Assembly: GCA_025666215.1 (NCBI GenBank)
Contig: CP102593.1
Span: 3,485,001-3,549,000 of the forward strand
DNA: 64,000 nt
Direction of reading: 5' to 3'
Origin: Xanthomonas campestris pv. phormiicola
Lineage (GTDB): Bacteria; Pseudomonadota; Gammaproteobacteria; Xanthomonadales; Xanthomonadaceae
Both the position numbers and the translations under genes were made by a program. This document shows, in pieces, positions 53,933 to 62,943 of the stretch (positions within the stretch are counted from its first letter, which is position 1; each line of letters starts with the position of its first letter). The notes under the pieces are model-generated. The model saw only the letters and a list, made by a program, of their open reading frames with translations. It made no database searches and was not told the DNA's origin.

Positions 53933-54796
53933 ATGTCCGACATGCCCCACGTTTTCGACGCCAAGACCGAGACCTTCGAAGCCGAGGTCCTGCAGAAATC
54001 GCTGCAGACCCCGGTGCTGGTGGACTTCTGGGCGCCCTGGTGCGGCCCGTGCAAGACCCTGAGCCCGATCCTGGAGAAGCTGGCCGCCGAGTACCACGGC
54101 GCGTTCGAGCTGGCCAAGGTGGATGTGGACCAGGAGCAGCAGATCGCCGCCGCATTCCAGATCCGCTCGGTGCCGACCGTGTTCCTGGTCAAGGACGGGC
54201 AACTGGTCGACGGCTTCCCCGGCGCCATGCCCGAGGGCCAGCTGCGCGAGTTCCTGACCCAGCACGGCATCGCGCCGCTGCCGGCACCGGCCGAGGTCCA
54301 GGACGACGCCCCCGCCGCGCCGCTGGATCCGCACGCCGAGGTGCTGCGCCTGCGCGAGGCGGTGGCGGCCGAGCCGGACAAGGACGAACTGAAGCTGGAC
54401 CTGGCGCTGGCGCTGGTGAAGACAGGCGCCGCCGCCGAGGCGGAGACGCTGATCGACGCGCTGCCGGCCAACCTGGCCACCGACGAGCGCGCGGTGCGCG
54501 CGCGGGCACGGCTGGGCTTCGTCGGCGCGCTGCAGTCGGCGCCGCCGGCCGAAACGCTGCAGGCGGCGCTCGCGCAGGACCCGGCCGACCTCAAGGCGCG
54601 CTACCTGCTGGGCGTGCAGCGGCTGATCGCCGGCGACGACGAGGCCGCGCTGGAACAGTTCCTGGAGATGCTGCGCCAGGACCGCAGCTTCGAGGACGGC
54701 CTGCCCAGGAAGTCGCTGATCGACGCGTTCCGGGTGATCGAGGACGAGGATCTGGTCGGCCGCTACCGGCGCAAGATGTCGGCCCTGCTGTTCTGA
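53933..54796 (+). CDS. Thioredoxin-domain TPR protein (YbbN/CnoX-like)
   Basis: 287 residues. N-terminal thioredoxin fold (about 5-110) with a full active site WCGPC (Cys37, Cys40) and cis-Pro in SVPTVF. The C-terminal half (about 130-287) is helical with TPR-like repeats, as in YbbN/CnoX. The E. coli protein lacks the first active-site Cys; here both are present, so disulfide exchange is possible. It is a candidate holdase-chaperone that protects proteins from oxidation. No operon partner. Confidence 0.92.
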   Translation: MSDMPHVFDAKTETFEAEVLQKSLQTPVLVDFWAPWCGPCKTLSPILEKLAAEYHGAFELAKVDVDQEQQIAAAFQIRSVPTVFLVKDGQLVDGFPGAMPEGQLREFLTQHGIAPLPAPAEVQDDAPAAPLDPHAEVLRLREAVAAEPDKDELKLDLALALVKTGAAAEAETLIDALPANLATDERAVRARARLGFVGALQSAPPAETLQAALAQDPADLKARYLLGVQRLIAGDDEAALEQFLEMLRQDRSFEDGLPRKSLIDAFRVIEDEDLVGRYRRKMSALLF

Positions 54797-54913
54797 CCGG
54801 CGCGGCGCGCAGGGGCCCGGCGGCGGGCGGCGGCGATACTTTTCTGGCCCGCCGGGATATCATGCGCCGCACGTCCGGGCTCCTCCGCGACGCCATCGCC
54901 CCAGGGAAGAGGC

Positions 54914-56635
54914 ATGCATCAGGCATGTCCGTCAGCGCCTGGCACCTGTCAGGCCGACCCGTTGAGTACCAAACACCACCGCGTCTCGTCGTTTCGTTCC
55001 TGCCCGCCGCTGCGCTGGGCGATCGCGCTTTCGCTGTGGCTGGGCCTGGCCTGCGCCGGAGCGGCGGCGGACCAGGACTGGACCTACCGGGTGCGTCCCG
55101 GCGACACGCTCTGGGACCTGAGCGCCCGCTATCTCAAGCCTGAGGTGGACTGGCGCCGGCTGGGCCAGCACAACCGCGTCGCCGACCCTTACGCATTGCC
55201 GCCGGGACGGCCCTTGCGCGTCCCGATCGCCTGGCTGCGGACGCAGCCCGCCCCGGCGCAATTGATCGCCTTGCGCGGCCAGGTCAGCGTGCAGACCGCC
55301 GACGGCGCGACGCTGTCGGCGCAGCAAGGCATGCCGCTGCCGATCGGCAGCGCGCTGCAGACCGGCGCCGATGCCAGCGCCACCGTGCAGTTCGCCGACG
55401 GGTCGCAGCTGCAGCTGCGCGAAGACAGCCGCGTGCGCTTCGACCGGCTGGCCCGCTTCGGCGCCACCGGCATGGTCGATACCCGCCTGCGGCTGGAGTA
55501 CGGCCGCAGCAGCAATGCGGTCACCCCGGCGCAGGGCCCCGCCGCGCACTACATCATCCAGACTCCCAGCGGCACCAGCAGCGTGCGCGGCACCCGCTTC
55601 CGCGTCGGTGCCGGCAGCGACGGCGAACTGGCCGCCACCGAAGTGCTGGAGGGTGCGGTGCAGATCGCCAATGGGCGCGGGCAGCGCCTGCTGCGACCGG
55701 GCCAGGCCGCACGCATGCCCGCGGACACCGCGCCACTGCAGGAACCGCTGCTGCCGCCGCCGGCGGTGGACGCGGCGCGCAGCCGCCTGGACCGGCCTCC
55801 CTACGTCCTCGCCTGGCAGCCGTTGCCGGGGGCCAGCCACTACCGGATCGAGGCCGTCGATGCCGACCGGCCACAGGTGCTGCGCTTCGCCCACGAGACC
55901 GGGCAGAGCCGGATCGCACTGGACGCGTTGCCCGCAGGCCGGCTGCGCGTGCTGGTCCGCGGCATCGCCGCCACCGGCGTCGAGGGCGAGGATGCCGAGC
56001 AGGCGCTGCAGGTCTGGGCCACGCCCCTGCCGCCGCTGACGGTCTGGCCGCTGCACCAGCAGCCGTTGCACGAGCCCCGCCCGCGCTTCGAATGGACCCG
56101 CAACCCCGAGGCCGCCGCCAGCGTGCTGCAGCTGGCGCGCGACCCGCAGTTCCAGGACCTGCTGTTCGAACGGCAGACCCGGGACACCCGGCTGCGCGCG
56201 CCGCAGGCGCTGCCCGCCGGGGACTATTTCTGGCGCGTGGCCTCGCGCGATGCACAGGCCCGGCAGGGCCCGTTCGGGCAGCCGCGGACGCTGCGCATCA
56301 GCGCGGCGCCGGTGGACCCGGCGCTGGCGCCGCCGCTGGCGGCCAAGGGCCAGTTGACCCTGCGCTGGCAGGCCGGCACGCCGACGCAGCGCTACCGGGT
56401 GCAGATCGCGCGGCGGCCGGATTTCGCCGCGCCGCTGCTCGATCGCAACGTCGCCACGCCGCAGGTGTCGTTGCCGCGGCCGCGGCGCGGCACCTGGTAC
56501 GTGCGCATCCAGACCGTGGACGACGACGGCTACGCGGCGCCGTTCTCGCCGCCGCAGGCGATCGCCGTGCCGTGCCGCTATTGCACGGCCGGCGGGACCG
56601 CAAGCGGCGCGCTGCTGCTGTGGTTGCTGCTGTGA
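54914..56635 (+). CDS. FecR-domain protein with N-terminal LysM
   Basis: 573 residues from ATG 54914; a TTG at 54962 would give a signal peptide with a shorter lead. Signal peptide near ALSLWLGLACAGAAA, then LysM (YRVRPGDTLWDLSARYLKPE, about 57-105), a FecR domain (about 115-265, with GQVSVQTADG, GSALQTGADASATVQFADGS then QLQLRED, SSVRGTRFRV), and further beta-rich modules resembling fibronectin-type repeats. The end is hydrophobic (GALLLWLLL). LysM suggests peptidoglycan binding. The stop overlaps the CHASE2-GGDEF gene by 4 bp, so it is likely the periplasmic sensor partner of that cyclase. Confidence 0.9.
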   Translation: MHQACPSAPGTCQADPLSTKHHRVSSFRSCPPLRWAIALSLWLGLACAGAAADQDWTYRVRPGDTLWDLSARYLKPEVDWRRLGQHNRVADPYALPPGRPLRVPIAWLRTQPAPAQLIALRGQVSVQTADGATLSAQQGMPLPIGSALQTGADASATVQFADGSQLQLREDSRVRFDRLARFGATGMVDTRLRLEYGRSSNAVTPAQGPAAHYIIQTPSGTSSVRGTRFRVGAGSDGELAATEVLEGAVQIANGRGQRLLRPGQAARMPADTAPLQEPLLPPPAVDAARSRLDRPPYVLAWQPLPGASHYRIEAVDADRPQVLRFAHETGQSRIALDALPAGRLRVLVRGIAATGVEGEDAEQALQVWATPLPPLTVWPLHQQPLHEPRPRFEWTRNPEAAASVLQLARDPQFQDLLFERQTRDTRLRAPQALPAGDYFWRVASRDAQARQGPFGQPRTLRISAAPVDPALAPPLAAKGQLTLRWQAGTPTQRYRVQIARRPDFAAPLLDRNVATPQVSLPRPRRGTWYVRIQTVDDDGYAAPFSPPQAIAVPCRYCTAGGTASGALLLWLLL

Positions 56636-58293
56636 CCACGGCATCCGTGCGACGGGCATTGCCCGCGATCGCCGCGGCGCTGCTGGCGGCGGCGCTCAGC
56701 CTCGGCAACGGCGCATGGCGGCTGGACAATGCGCTGTACGACGCGCTGATCGCACGCTGGCCGCACCCCACCGATCCGCGGTTGCTGATCGTCGCCATCG
56801 ACGACCGCAGCATGCAGGCGCTCGGCCCATGGCCGTGGCCGCGCAAGCTGCACGCGCAACTGCTGGATCGGCTGGATGCGGCGGGTGCGGCCGTGGTGGC
56901 ACTGGACCTGGTGTTCAGCGAGGCGGACCGGGTCGCCCCGGCGCAGGACGCGCAACTGGCCGCGGCGCTGCGCCGCAACGCGCGCACGGTGCTGCCGGTC
57001 ATCGGCGGGGCGGATGCCGGCCAGCTCCCGCAGGAACTGCTGCCGACGCCGGCCATCGCCGGCGCCGCGGCCGCGCTGGCGCATACCGATATCCCGATCG
57101 ATGCCGATGGCGTCTCGCGCGGAGTCTACCTGCATGCAGGGCTGGGCAGCGCGCATTGGCCGGCGCTGGGCGCGACCCTGGCCAGCGGCGCGCTGCCGGC
57201 GCTGGCGCCGCCGGCACCGGCACGGGACGCGATGCCGTACCAATGGCATCGCGCCGACTACGTGGCGCTGCGCTTTGCCGGGCCGCCCGACAGCCTCGCC
57301 GAGGTGTCCTATGTGGATGTCCTGCGCGGCCAGGTGGCGGCGCAGGCGCTGCGCGGACGGCACGTGATCGTCGGCATGACCGCCACTGGCATGGGCCAGC
57401 GCTTCCGCACGCCGATGTCGTCCGAACGCTGGATGAGCGGACCGGAATACCAGGCCAACGTCGCCGCCACGCTGCTCGGCAACGCCGCGATCGTGCCGCT
57501 GTCGCGCGCCACCCAGGCCGGCGTGGCGGCGCTGCTGGCGCTGCTGGCGGCAATCGGCCTGAGCTGTCCGCAGCGCTCCTCGCGCTGGCCATGGCTGGCG
57601 CTGCCGGGGGCGCTGGCGCTGCCCGTCGCCGGCAGCGCGGCGTGGCTGCTGCTGGGCGGGCGCTGGTTCGCGCCGGGCGCCTGCCTGGTGGCGCTGGGCG
57701 TGGTCGCCGCGGGCTGGCTGGGCGTGCGCGTGGCGCAATGGCGGCGCCATGCCCAGCGCGACGCGCTGACCGGGCTGGCCAACCGCCACGGGTTCGAACT
57801 CGCCTTTCGCCATGCGCTGGCGGCGGCGCGGCGCAGCGGCAAGCCGTTGGCGATGATCCTGCTGGATGTGGACCATTTCAAGCGCTACAACGACAGCCTG
57901 GGCCACCAGGTCGGCGACCACGCACTGGTCCTGGTCGCCGCCGCCGTGGCCCGCCACACGCGGCGGCGCGGCGAGGTCGCCGCGCGCTTCGGCGGCGACG
58001 AATTCGCGATCGTCCTGCCGGACACCGGCACCGACGCCGCCTGCCGGACCGCCGAGGCGATCCTCGCCGACATCCGCCAACTGGTGCTGCCGGCCGCCGA
58101 AGCCGCCGAGCAACCGCTGACGATCACCGCCACCCTCGGCGTCCACAGCGCCCGGCTCGACGCGCACTCGCGACAGCACGACTTCTTCGAGCACGCCGAT
58201 GCCGCGCTGTATCGCGCCAAGCGCGCCGGGCGCAACGGCTACGCCTGCAGCGAGGCCGGACGCGCTGCGGACGCACCTTCTGGCGATTACTGA
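56632..58293 (+). CDS. CHASE2-domain diguanylate cyclase
   Basis: 553 residues from a GTG that overlaps the FecR-LysM stop (GTGA). Signal-like N-terminal span, then the extracytoplasmic CHASE2 domain (about 35-290: LLIVAIDDRSMQALGPWPWP, DLVFSE), three membrane spans (about 295-370), and a C-terminal GGDEF domain. The active-site motif is a canonical GGDEF (454-458), so c-di-GMP synthesis is expected. The inhibitory I-site, normally RxxD, reads RRGE (445-448), so product feedback may be weak. The CHASE2 sensor faces the periplasm where the coupled FecR-LysM protein is. Confidence 0.93.
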   Translation: MTTASVRRALPAIAAALLAAALSLGNGAWRLDNALYDALIARWPHPTDPRLLIVAIDDRSMQALGPWPWPRKLHAQLLDRLDAAGAAVVALDLVFSEADRVAPAQDAQLAAALRRNARTVLPVIGGADAGQLPQELLPTPAIAGAAAALAHTDIPIDADGVSRGVYLHAGLGSAHWPALGATLASGALPALAPPAPARDAMPYQWHRADYVALRFAGPPDSLAEVSYVDVLRGQVAAQALRGRHVIVGMTATGMGQRFRTPMSSERWMSGPEYQANVAATLLGNAAIVPLSRATQAGVAALLALLAAIGLSCPQRSSRWPWLALPGALALPVAGSAAWLLLGGRWFAPGACLVALGVVAAGWLGVRVAQWRRHAQRDALTGLANRHGFELAFRHALAAARRSGKPLAMILLDVDHFKRYNDSLGHQVGDHALVLVAAAVARHTRRRGEVAARFGGDEFAIVLPDTGTDAACRTAEAILADIRQLVLPAAEAAEQPLTITATLGVHSARLDAHSRQHDFFEHADAALYRAKRAGRNGYACSEAGRAADAPSGDY

Positions 58294-58325
58294 GCTTCGC
58301 CTCCCATGCTTTGCGCCCGCCTGCA

Positions 58326-58775
58326 ATGAACGCCTCCCTGTTCCGCCTTGGCCTGAACCTGTGGCCGCCGTTCCTGTGCGCCGGCATCCACCTGGCCGAA
58401 CTGAGTCCTGACTACCGCTACGCGCGGGTCGAGCTGCGCATGCGCCCGTGGAACCGCAACTATGTCGGCACCCATTTCGGCGGCAGCCTGTTCGCGATGA
58501 CCGATCCGTTCTGGATGCTGCTGGCGATGCAGAACCTGGGCGGCGCCTACTACGTCTGGGACAAGGCCGGCAGCATCGACTTCGTGCGCCCGGGCCGCGG
58601 CACGGTGAGCGCGCAGTTCCGCCTGGACGCGGCGGTGCTGGAAGAGATCCGCCACGCCACCGCCGGCGGCGACAAGTACCTGCGCTGGTTCGACAACGAG
58701 ATCCTCGACGCGCAGGGCCAAGTGGTGGCGCGCACGCGCAAGCAGCTGTACGTCAAGCGCAAGCCGGCGCGGTAA
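58326..58775 (+). CDS. DUF4442 hotdog-fold protein
   Basis: 149 residues. NYVGTHFGGSLFAMTDPFWM is the hotdog signature of DUF4442, a thioesterase-like family (related to YiiD C-terminus), with VSAQFRLDAA as a later strand and IDFVRPGRG preceding it. Usual catalytic residues (an Asp or Glu on the central helix) are not obvious, apart from Asp in MTDPF. It is 32 bp after the cyclase gene and may be in the same transcript. Role unknown. Confidence 0.88.
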   Translation: MNASLFRLGLNLWPPFLCAGIHLAELSPDYRYARVELRMRPWNRNYVGTHFGGSLFAMTDPFWMLLAMQNLGGAYYVWDKAGSIDFVRPGRGTVSAQFRLDAAVLEEIRHATAGGDKYLRWFDNEILDAQGQVVARTRKQLYVKRKPAR

Positions 58776-58872
58776 CGCCGGCGCGATTGATCGCTACCAG
58801 GCGCGCGATACGATGCCTGGCGCGATCGATGCCCTGCCGACGGTTTCCGAAGCACGGAGACCCTCCTGCTGC

Positions 58873-59011
58873 GCTTGTCGCGACTGAAGGGCACCTCTAA
58901 CAACCTCAATTCCCAAAATTTCACGCTATACGCATCAATGACTTGCGAGCGTTTTAGCCGAGTTTTTTGGAGTTGTTGGAGGTGCCCTGAAGTCGCTCCC
59001 GCAGGGACTTG
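58873..59011. repeat. REP-like repeat interrupted by a mobile element
   Basis: Rejoining 58873-58888 with 58992-59011 gives GCTTGTCGCGACTGAA plus GTCGCTCCCGCAGGGACTTG. This is the same palindromic REP as at 25204-25237 and 62785-62811, read on the other strand. The insertion lies at the centre of the palindrome, with TGAA on both sides. Confidence 0.8.
58889..58987. mobile_element. 99-bp MITE-like element with terminal inverted repeats
   Basis: Left end GGGCACCTCTAACAAC and right end, on the other strand, GGGCACCTCCAACAAC: 15 of 16 bases match, and similarity continues about 5 more bases. The interior is A+T-rich and has no coding capacity. TGAA flanks it directly on both sides (58885-58888 and 58988-58991), a 4-bp target duplication. 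It is too short for a transposase, so it would depend on a full-length relative elsewhere. The family could be an IS5- or IS4-like group; I cannot name it. Confidence 0.85.
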
Positions 59012-59116
59012 CGGCCAGCGCGCTGGCGCGCGGTTTCCCCAATCGCACCTGCACGGAATGCGCCATCCTGGCCGCCGGGCGCAGCGGCCGGCGCGGTGCG
59101 CCGCTACACTAGGGGG

Positions 59117-59794
59117 ATGTCGCCCGATACCCCCGCTCCGCATCCCCGCCCGTCCCTGCAACGGCTGTTCTTCACCGGCCTGCTGACCCTGCTGCCGATC
59201 TGGCTGACCTGGGTCGTGGTCAAGTTCGTGTTCGTGCTGCTGTCGGGCATCAGCAGCCCGTGGGTGGTGCCGCTGTCGGCGCGCATCGCCGCCTCGTTCC
59301 CGCACGAGATGGGCTGGGCCACCGCGCTGTGGGTGCAGAACACCATCGCGCTGATCGCCACCCTGGCGGTGATCCTGCTGGTCGGCATCCTCAGCCGGCG
59401 CGTGATCGGGCAGCGCCTGCTGCGCTGGTTCGAGGCGGTCATGCGCCGCATCCCGCTGGCCAGCGTGGTCTACGACAGCGCGCGCAAGCTGCTGGACATC
59501 CTGCAGACCCAGCCCGGTAGCACCCAGCGCGTGGTGCTGATCGACTTCCCGCACCGCGACATGAAGTCGGTGGGCCTGGTGACGCGGGTGATCAAGGAAC
59601 AGGGCAGCGGCCGCGAACTGGCCGCGGTGTACGTGCCGACCACGCCGAACCCGACCTCCGGCTACCTGGAGATCGTGCCGGTGGAGTTGCTGACCCCGAC
59701 CGACTGGAGCGTGGACCAGGCGATGAGCTTCATCATCTCCGGCGGCGCGGTGGCGCCGGACAGCGTGCCGTTCACCCGCACCATGGACCGCTGA
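59117..59794 (+). CDS. DUF502 family membrane protein
   Basis: 225 residues. AGGGGG directly upstream supports ATG 59117. Two hydrophobic segments (LFFTGLLTLLPIWLTWVVVK and ALIATLAVILLVGIL, about 18-38 and 73-90), then a soluble part with the family signatures IPLASVVYDSARKLLDIL, VVLIDFPHRDMKSVGLVT and the VYVPTTPNPTSGYLEIVP segment. The function of DUF502 is not established. The queuosine-precursor transporter gene follows at 10 bp, so they are probably co-transcribed. Confidence 0.93.
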   Translation: MSPDTPAPHPRPSLQRLFFTGLLTLLPIWLTWVVVKFVFVLLSGISSPWVVPLSARIAASFPHEMGWATALWVQNTIALIATLAVILLVGILSRRVIGQRLLRWFEAVMRRIPLASVVYDSARKLLDILQTQPGSTQRVVLIDFPHRDMKSVGLVTRVIKEQGSGRELAAVYVPTTPNPTSGYLEIVPVELLTPTDWSVDQAMSFIISGGAVAPDSVPFTRTMDR

Positions 59795-59804
59795 GGGAAG
59801 ACGC

Positions 59805-60578
59805 ATGCGCAACGGCACGCTCGACGATCGCGCCGTCCGCCTGTTCATCGGCCTGGCCGCGTTCTTCTGCGTCAATGCCGCGCTCGCCGAATTCATCGGG
59901 GTCAAGATCTTCGCGCTGGAAGACACCCTGGGCATCGCACCGCTGAACTGGAACCTGTTCGGCCAGAGCGGCTCGATGAATTTCACCGCCGGCACGCTGC
60001 TGTGGCCGCTGGTGTTCATCCTCACCGACACCATCAACGAGTTCTTCGGCCGCCGCGGGGTGCGCTTCATCTCCTGGCTGGCGGTGGCGCTGATCGGCTA
60101 CGGCTTCCTGTTCGCGTTCGCGGCGATCGCGCTGGCGCCGGCCGCATTCTGGGTCGACGCGGCGCAGACGCAGGGCGTGCCGGACTACCAGGCCGCGTTC
60201 GCGGCGGTGTTCGGCCAGGGCCTGTGGACCATCGCCGGCTCGCTGGTCGCGTTCCTGGCCGGGCAGCTGATCGACGTGGCGGTGTTCCACCGCATCCGCA
60301 ACGTCACCGGCGAAAAGCACGTATGGCTGCGCGCCACCGGCTCCACCGCGGTGTCGCAGCTGATCGACAGCTTCGTGGTCATCTACATCGCCTTCGTGCT
60401 CGGCCCGCAGCACTGGTCGATCCCGCTGTTCCTGGCGGTGAGCACGCTCAACTACATCTGCAAGATGCTGCTGGCGGTGTTGCTGATCCCGCTGCTGTAT
60501 CTGATGCGGCGGCTGATCACCGACTACCTGAGCCCCGAGCGCGCCGAGCAGCTGCGCGAGGAAGCCGCGGCCGATTGA
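59805..60578 (+). CDS. Queuosine precursor transporter (YhhQ/VUT family)
   Basis: 257 residues with about six hydrophobic segments. Family markers: NFTAGTLLWPLVFILTDTIN (with the TDxxNE motif ending in EFFGRRG) and AVSQLIDSFVVIYIAFVLGP. E. coli YhhQ imports preQ0/preQ1. The fused N-terminus and Trp/His content fit the family. It lies 10 bp after the DUF502 gene. Confidence 0.92.
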   Translation: MRNGTLDDRAVRLFIGLAAFFCVNAALAEFIGVKIFALEDTLGIAPLNWNLFGQSGSMNFTAGTLLWPLVFILTDTINEFFGRRGVRFISWLAVALIGYGFLFAFAAIALAPAAFWVDAAQTQGVPDYQAAFAAVFGQGLWTIAGSLVAFLAGQLIDVAVFHRIRNVTGEKHVWLRATGSTAVSQLIDSFVVIYIAFVLGPQHWSIPLFLAVSTLNYICKMLLAVLLIPLLYLMRRLITDYLSPERAEQLREEAAAD

Positions 60579-60870
60579 CTGCGCGGATCGGCCGCGCTGA
60601 TGCGGCGACGACCCGATCCGCACCACCGGATGCTTGCCGCATTCGCACCGCAGGCGCGCCGCCGATGCGCGCGTATTCCCGCCATGCGCGGCCGGCGCGA
60701 ACGCCGAAGACAACCGCCTGGCCTGGGCCGCGTCCCGATGCGCCGCTGCCGCACTGGTTGCCGGGGCCAGCCGTCTCACCGATTTTTTCCTGACCGCACG
60801 CGCGGTGGTGGGTGGCCTCCACGGTGCGGATCGGGCAAGCTCCCGTGCTCGCTTGTCGTTGGAGCCCGCA

Positions 60871-62748
60871 ATGCCGCCCAGCTTTCCCCGCCTGCTGTCG
60901 CTCGCCATCGCCGCCGTCCTGAGCCTGTCGCTGGCCGCACCGGCGGACGCGGCCAAGAAGAAGGCCGTCAAACAGCACAGCGCGCAGACCCGCGCCAAGG
61001 CCAGCAAGGCAAAGAAGGCGCGGCCGGCGCCGGCGCCGGTGGTGCTGACCAAGGCGCAGCAACTCAACCGCCTGTACGACGACTACTGGGAAGCATCGCT
61101 GAAGCTCAATCCGCTGCAGGCCACGTTCCAGGGCGACAGCCGCTACAACGACCAGCTGCCCAATTTCCTGTCGCCGGCGTTCCGCCAGCAGTCGCACGAC
61201 TTCACCGTGCTGTGGCTGGGCAAGGCCGAGGCGATCGGCAAGGACGGGCTGAGCGGGCAGGACCTGCTCAGCTACGAGATCTTCGTCAGCGATGCGCGCA
61301 CTGCGCTGGAAGCGGAGAAGTACCCGAGCTGGATGCAGCCGGTGAACCAGTTCTACAACGTCGGCAGCATCATGGTGATGCTCGGCTCGGGCACCGGCGC
61401 GCAGCCGTTCCGCACGGTCAAGGACTACGACGACTGGTCGCGGCGCGCGCTCGGCATTCCCGCCCTGTTCGACCAGGCCATCGCCAACATGCGCGAGGGC
61501 ATGAAGGCGGGCGTGGTGCAGCCGCGCGCGCTGATGGAAAAGGTGCTGCCGCAGCTGGACGCGATCATCAAGCCCACCGCCGAGGAGAGCCTGTTCTGGG
61601 GTCCGGTGCGGAACCTGCCGGCGGACATGCCCGAGGCCGACAAGCAGCGCATCACCGCCGACTACAAGCGCCTGATCGAATACCGGATCATGCCGGCCTA
61701 CCGCGCGCTGCGCGGCTTCATCGCCACCGACTACCTGCCGGCCACGCGCAGCACTGCCGGCGTCGGCGCGCTGCCCGGCGGCGCGGACTGGTACGCCTAC
61801 AACGTACGCCAGAGCACCACCACCGAGCTGAGCCCGGCGCAGATCCACCAGATCGGCCTGGACGAGGTCGCGCGCATCCAGGCGCAGATCCAGGTGGTGA
61901 TGAAGCAGGTGAAGTTCCGCGGCTCGATGCCGAAGTTCTTCAAGTTCATGCAGACCGACAAGCGCTTCACCTTCAAGAGCGAAGACGAGTTGCTGAACTA
62001 CTACCGCGGCCTGGAGACGCGGGTGGACGCGGCGGTACCGCGCATGTTCGCGCTGAAGCCGAAGGCGGCCTTCGAGATCCGTCCGGTGGAGCCGTACCGC
62101 GCGCAGTCGGCGGCCAGCGGCTCGTACATGCGGCCCAGCGAAGACGGTTCGCGCCCCGGCATCTTCTACGTCAACACCTACGAGCTGCCCAGCCGCAAGA
62201 CCTGGGATGCGGAAGACCTGTATCTGCACGAGGCCATTCCCGGCCATCACTTCCAGCTCGGCCTGCAGCAGGAACTGAGCAACCTGCCCAAGTTCCGCCG
62301 CTTCGGCGGCGAGACCGCCTACATCGAAGGCTGGGGCATGTACACCGAATCGCTGGGCAAGGACCTGGGCCTGTACCAGGATCCGTACAACTACTTCGGC
62401 TACCTGCAGAACGAGCTGTGGCGGGCGATCCGCCTGGTGGTGGACACCGGCCTGCACAGCAAGGGCTGGACCCGCGAGCAGGTGATCGACTACATGCTCG
62501 AGAACTCGGCCACCAGCCGCACCGACGCCGAAGCCGAGGCCGAGCGCTACATGGCCATCCCCGGGCAGGCGCTGTCCTACAAGATCGGCGAGATGAAGAT
62601 CCTGCAGCTGCGCGACGATGCCCGCGCCCAGCTCGGCGCCAGGTTCGACATCCGCGAGTTCCACGCCGAGATCCTGAAGGACGGCTCGGTACCGCTGGAC
62701 GTGCTGCAGGAGAAGATCGAACGCTGGGTGGCGAGCAAGAAGGGCTGA
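60871..62748 (+). CDS. DUF885 family secreted metallopeptidase-like protein
   Basis: 625 residues from ATG 60871. Signal peptide to about residue 26 (APADA), then a Lys-rich stretch. The DUF885 signature HEAIPGHHFQ (His453, Glu454, His459) is a HExxxGHH zinc motif, followed by the acidic helix TAYIEGWGMYTESL with the likely third ligand. The family is implicated in peptide hydrolysis; substrates unknown. It is a third secreted peptidase-like gene in the window, after the M13 pair. 292 bp of gene-free DNA precede it. Confidence 0.92.
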   Translation: MPPSFPRLLSLAIAAVLSLSLAAPADAAKKKAVKQHSAQTRAKASKAKKARPAPAPVVLTKAQQLNRLYDDYWEASLKLNPLQATFQGDSRYNDQLPNFLSPAFRQQSHDFTVLWLGKAEAIGKDGLSGQDLLSYEIFVSDARTALEAEKYPSWMQPVNQFYNVGSIMVMLGSGTGAQPFRTVKDYDDWSRRALGIPALFDQAIANMREGMKAGVVQPRALMEKVLPQLDAIIKPTAEESLFWGPVRNLPADMPEADKQRITADYKRLIEYRIMPAYRALRGFIATDYLPATRSTAGVGALPGGADWYAYNVRQSTTTELSPAQIHQIGLDEVARIQAQIQVVMKQVKFRGSMPKFFKFMQTDKRFTFKSEDELLNYYRGLETRVDAAVPRMFALKPKAAFEIRPVEPYRAQSAASGSYMRPSEDGSRPGIFYVNTYELPSRKTWDAEDLYLHEAIPGHHFQLGLQQELSNLPKFRRFGGETAYIEGWGMYTESLGKDLGLYQDPYNYFGYLQNELWRAIRLVVDTGLHSKGWTREQVIDYMLENSATSRTDAEAEAERYMAIPGQALSYKIGEMKILQLRDDARAQLGARFDIREFHAEILKDGSVPLDVLQEKIERWVASKKG

Positions 62749-62784
62749 GCGCGACGACGACCGCGCGTGATGCAGCGGCTGCGT

Positions 62785-62811
62785 TGTGGGTGGGACTTCA
62801 GTCCCGACGCA
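62785..62811. repeat. REP-like repeat, copy 4
   Basis: TGTGGGTGGGACTTCAGTCC then CGACGC, a palindrome around GGGACTTCAGTCCC, related to the REP copies at 25204 and 58873. AAGCCCCTCCTACAA at 62842-62856 looks like the opposite half of another copy. It lies 37 bp past the DUF885 stop. Confidence 0.7.
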
Positions 62812-62943
62812 GCCTTCTTATCGGGCAACGGTCGGGCCAAAGCCCCTCCTACAAGGCATTCAGACACGGCGAGACAGCTGAGCCGTTCCGCTCCTGAAGC
62901 GGCACACTCGATGCGCTGTCGAAGCGACGAGGCATGCGCCGGA

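Larger units (their letters stand above)
58776..59116. other. Gene-free stretch carrying a MITE in a REP repeat
   Basis: 341 bp. The centre is the 99-bp element at 58889-58987 inside a REP repeat (58873-59011, listed separately). Flanks contain no gene that I can support. A GGGGG ribosome-site-like run at 59112-59116 precedes the DUF502 start. Confidence 0.7.
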
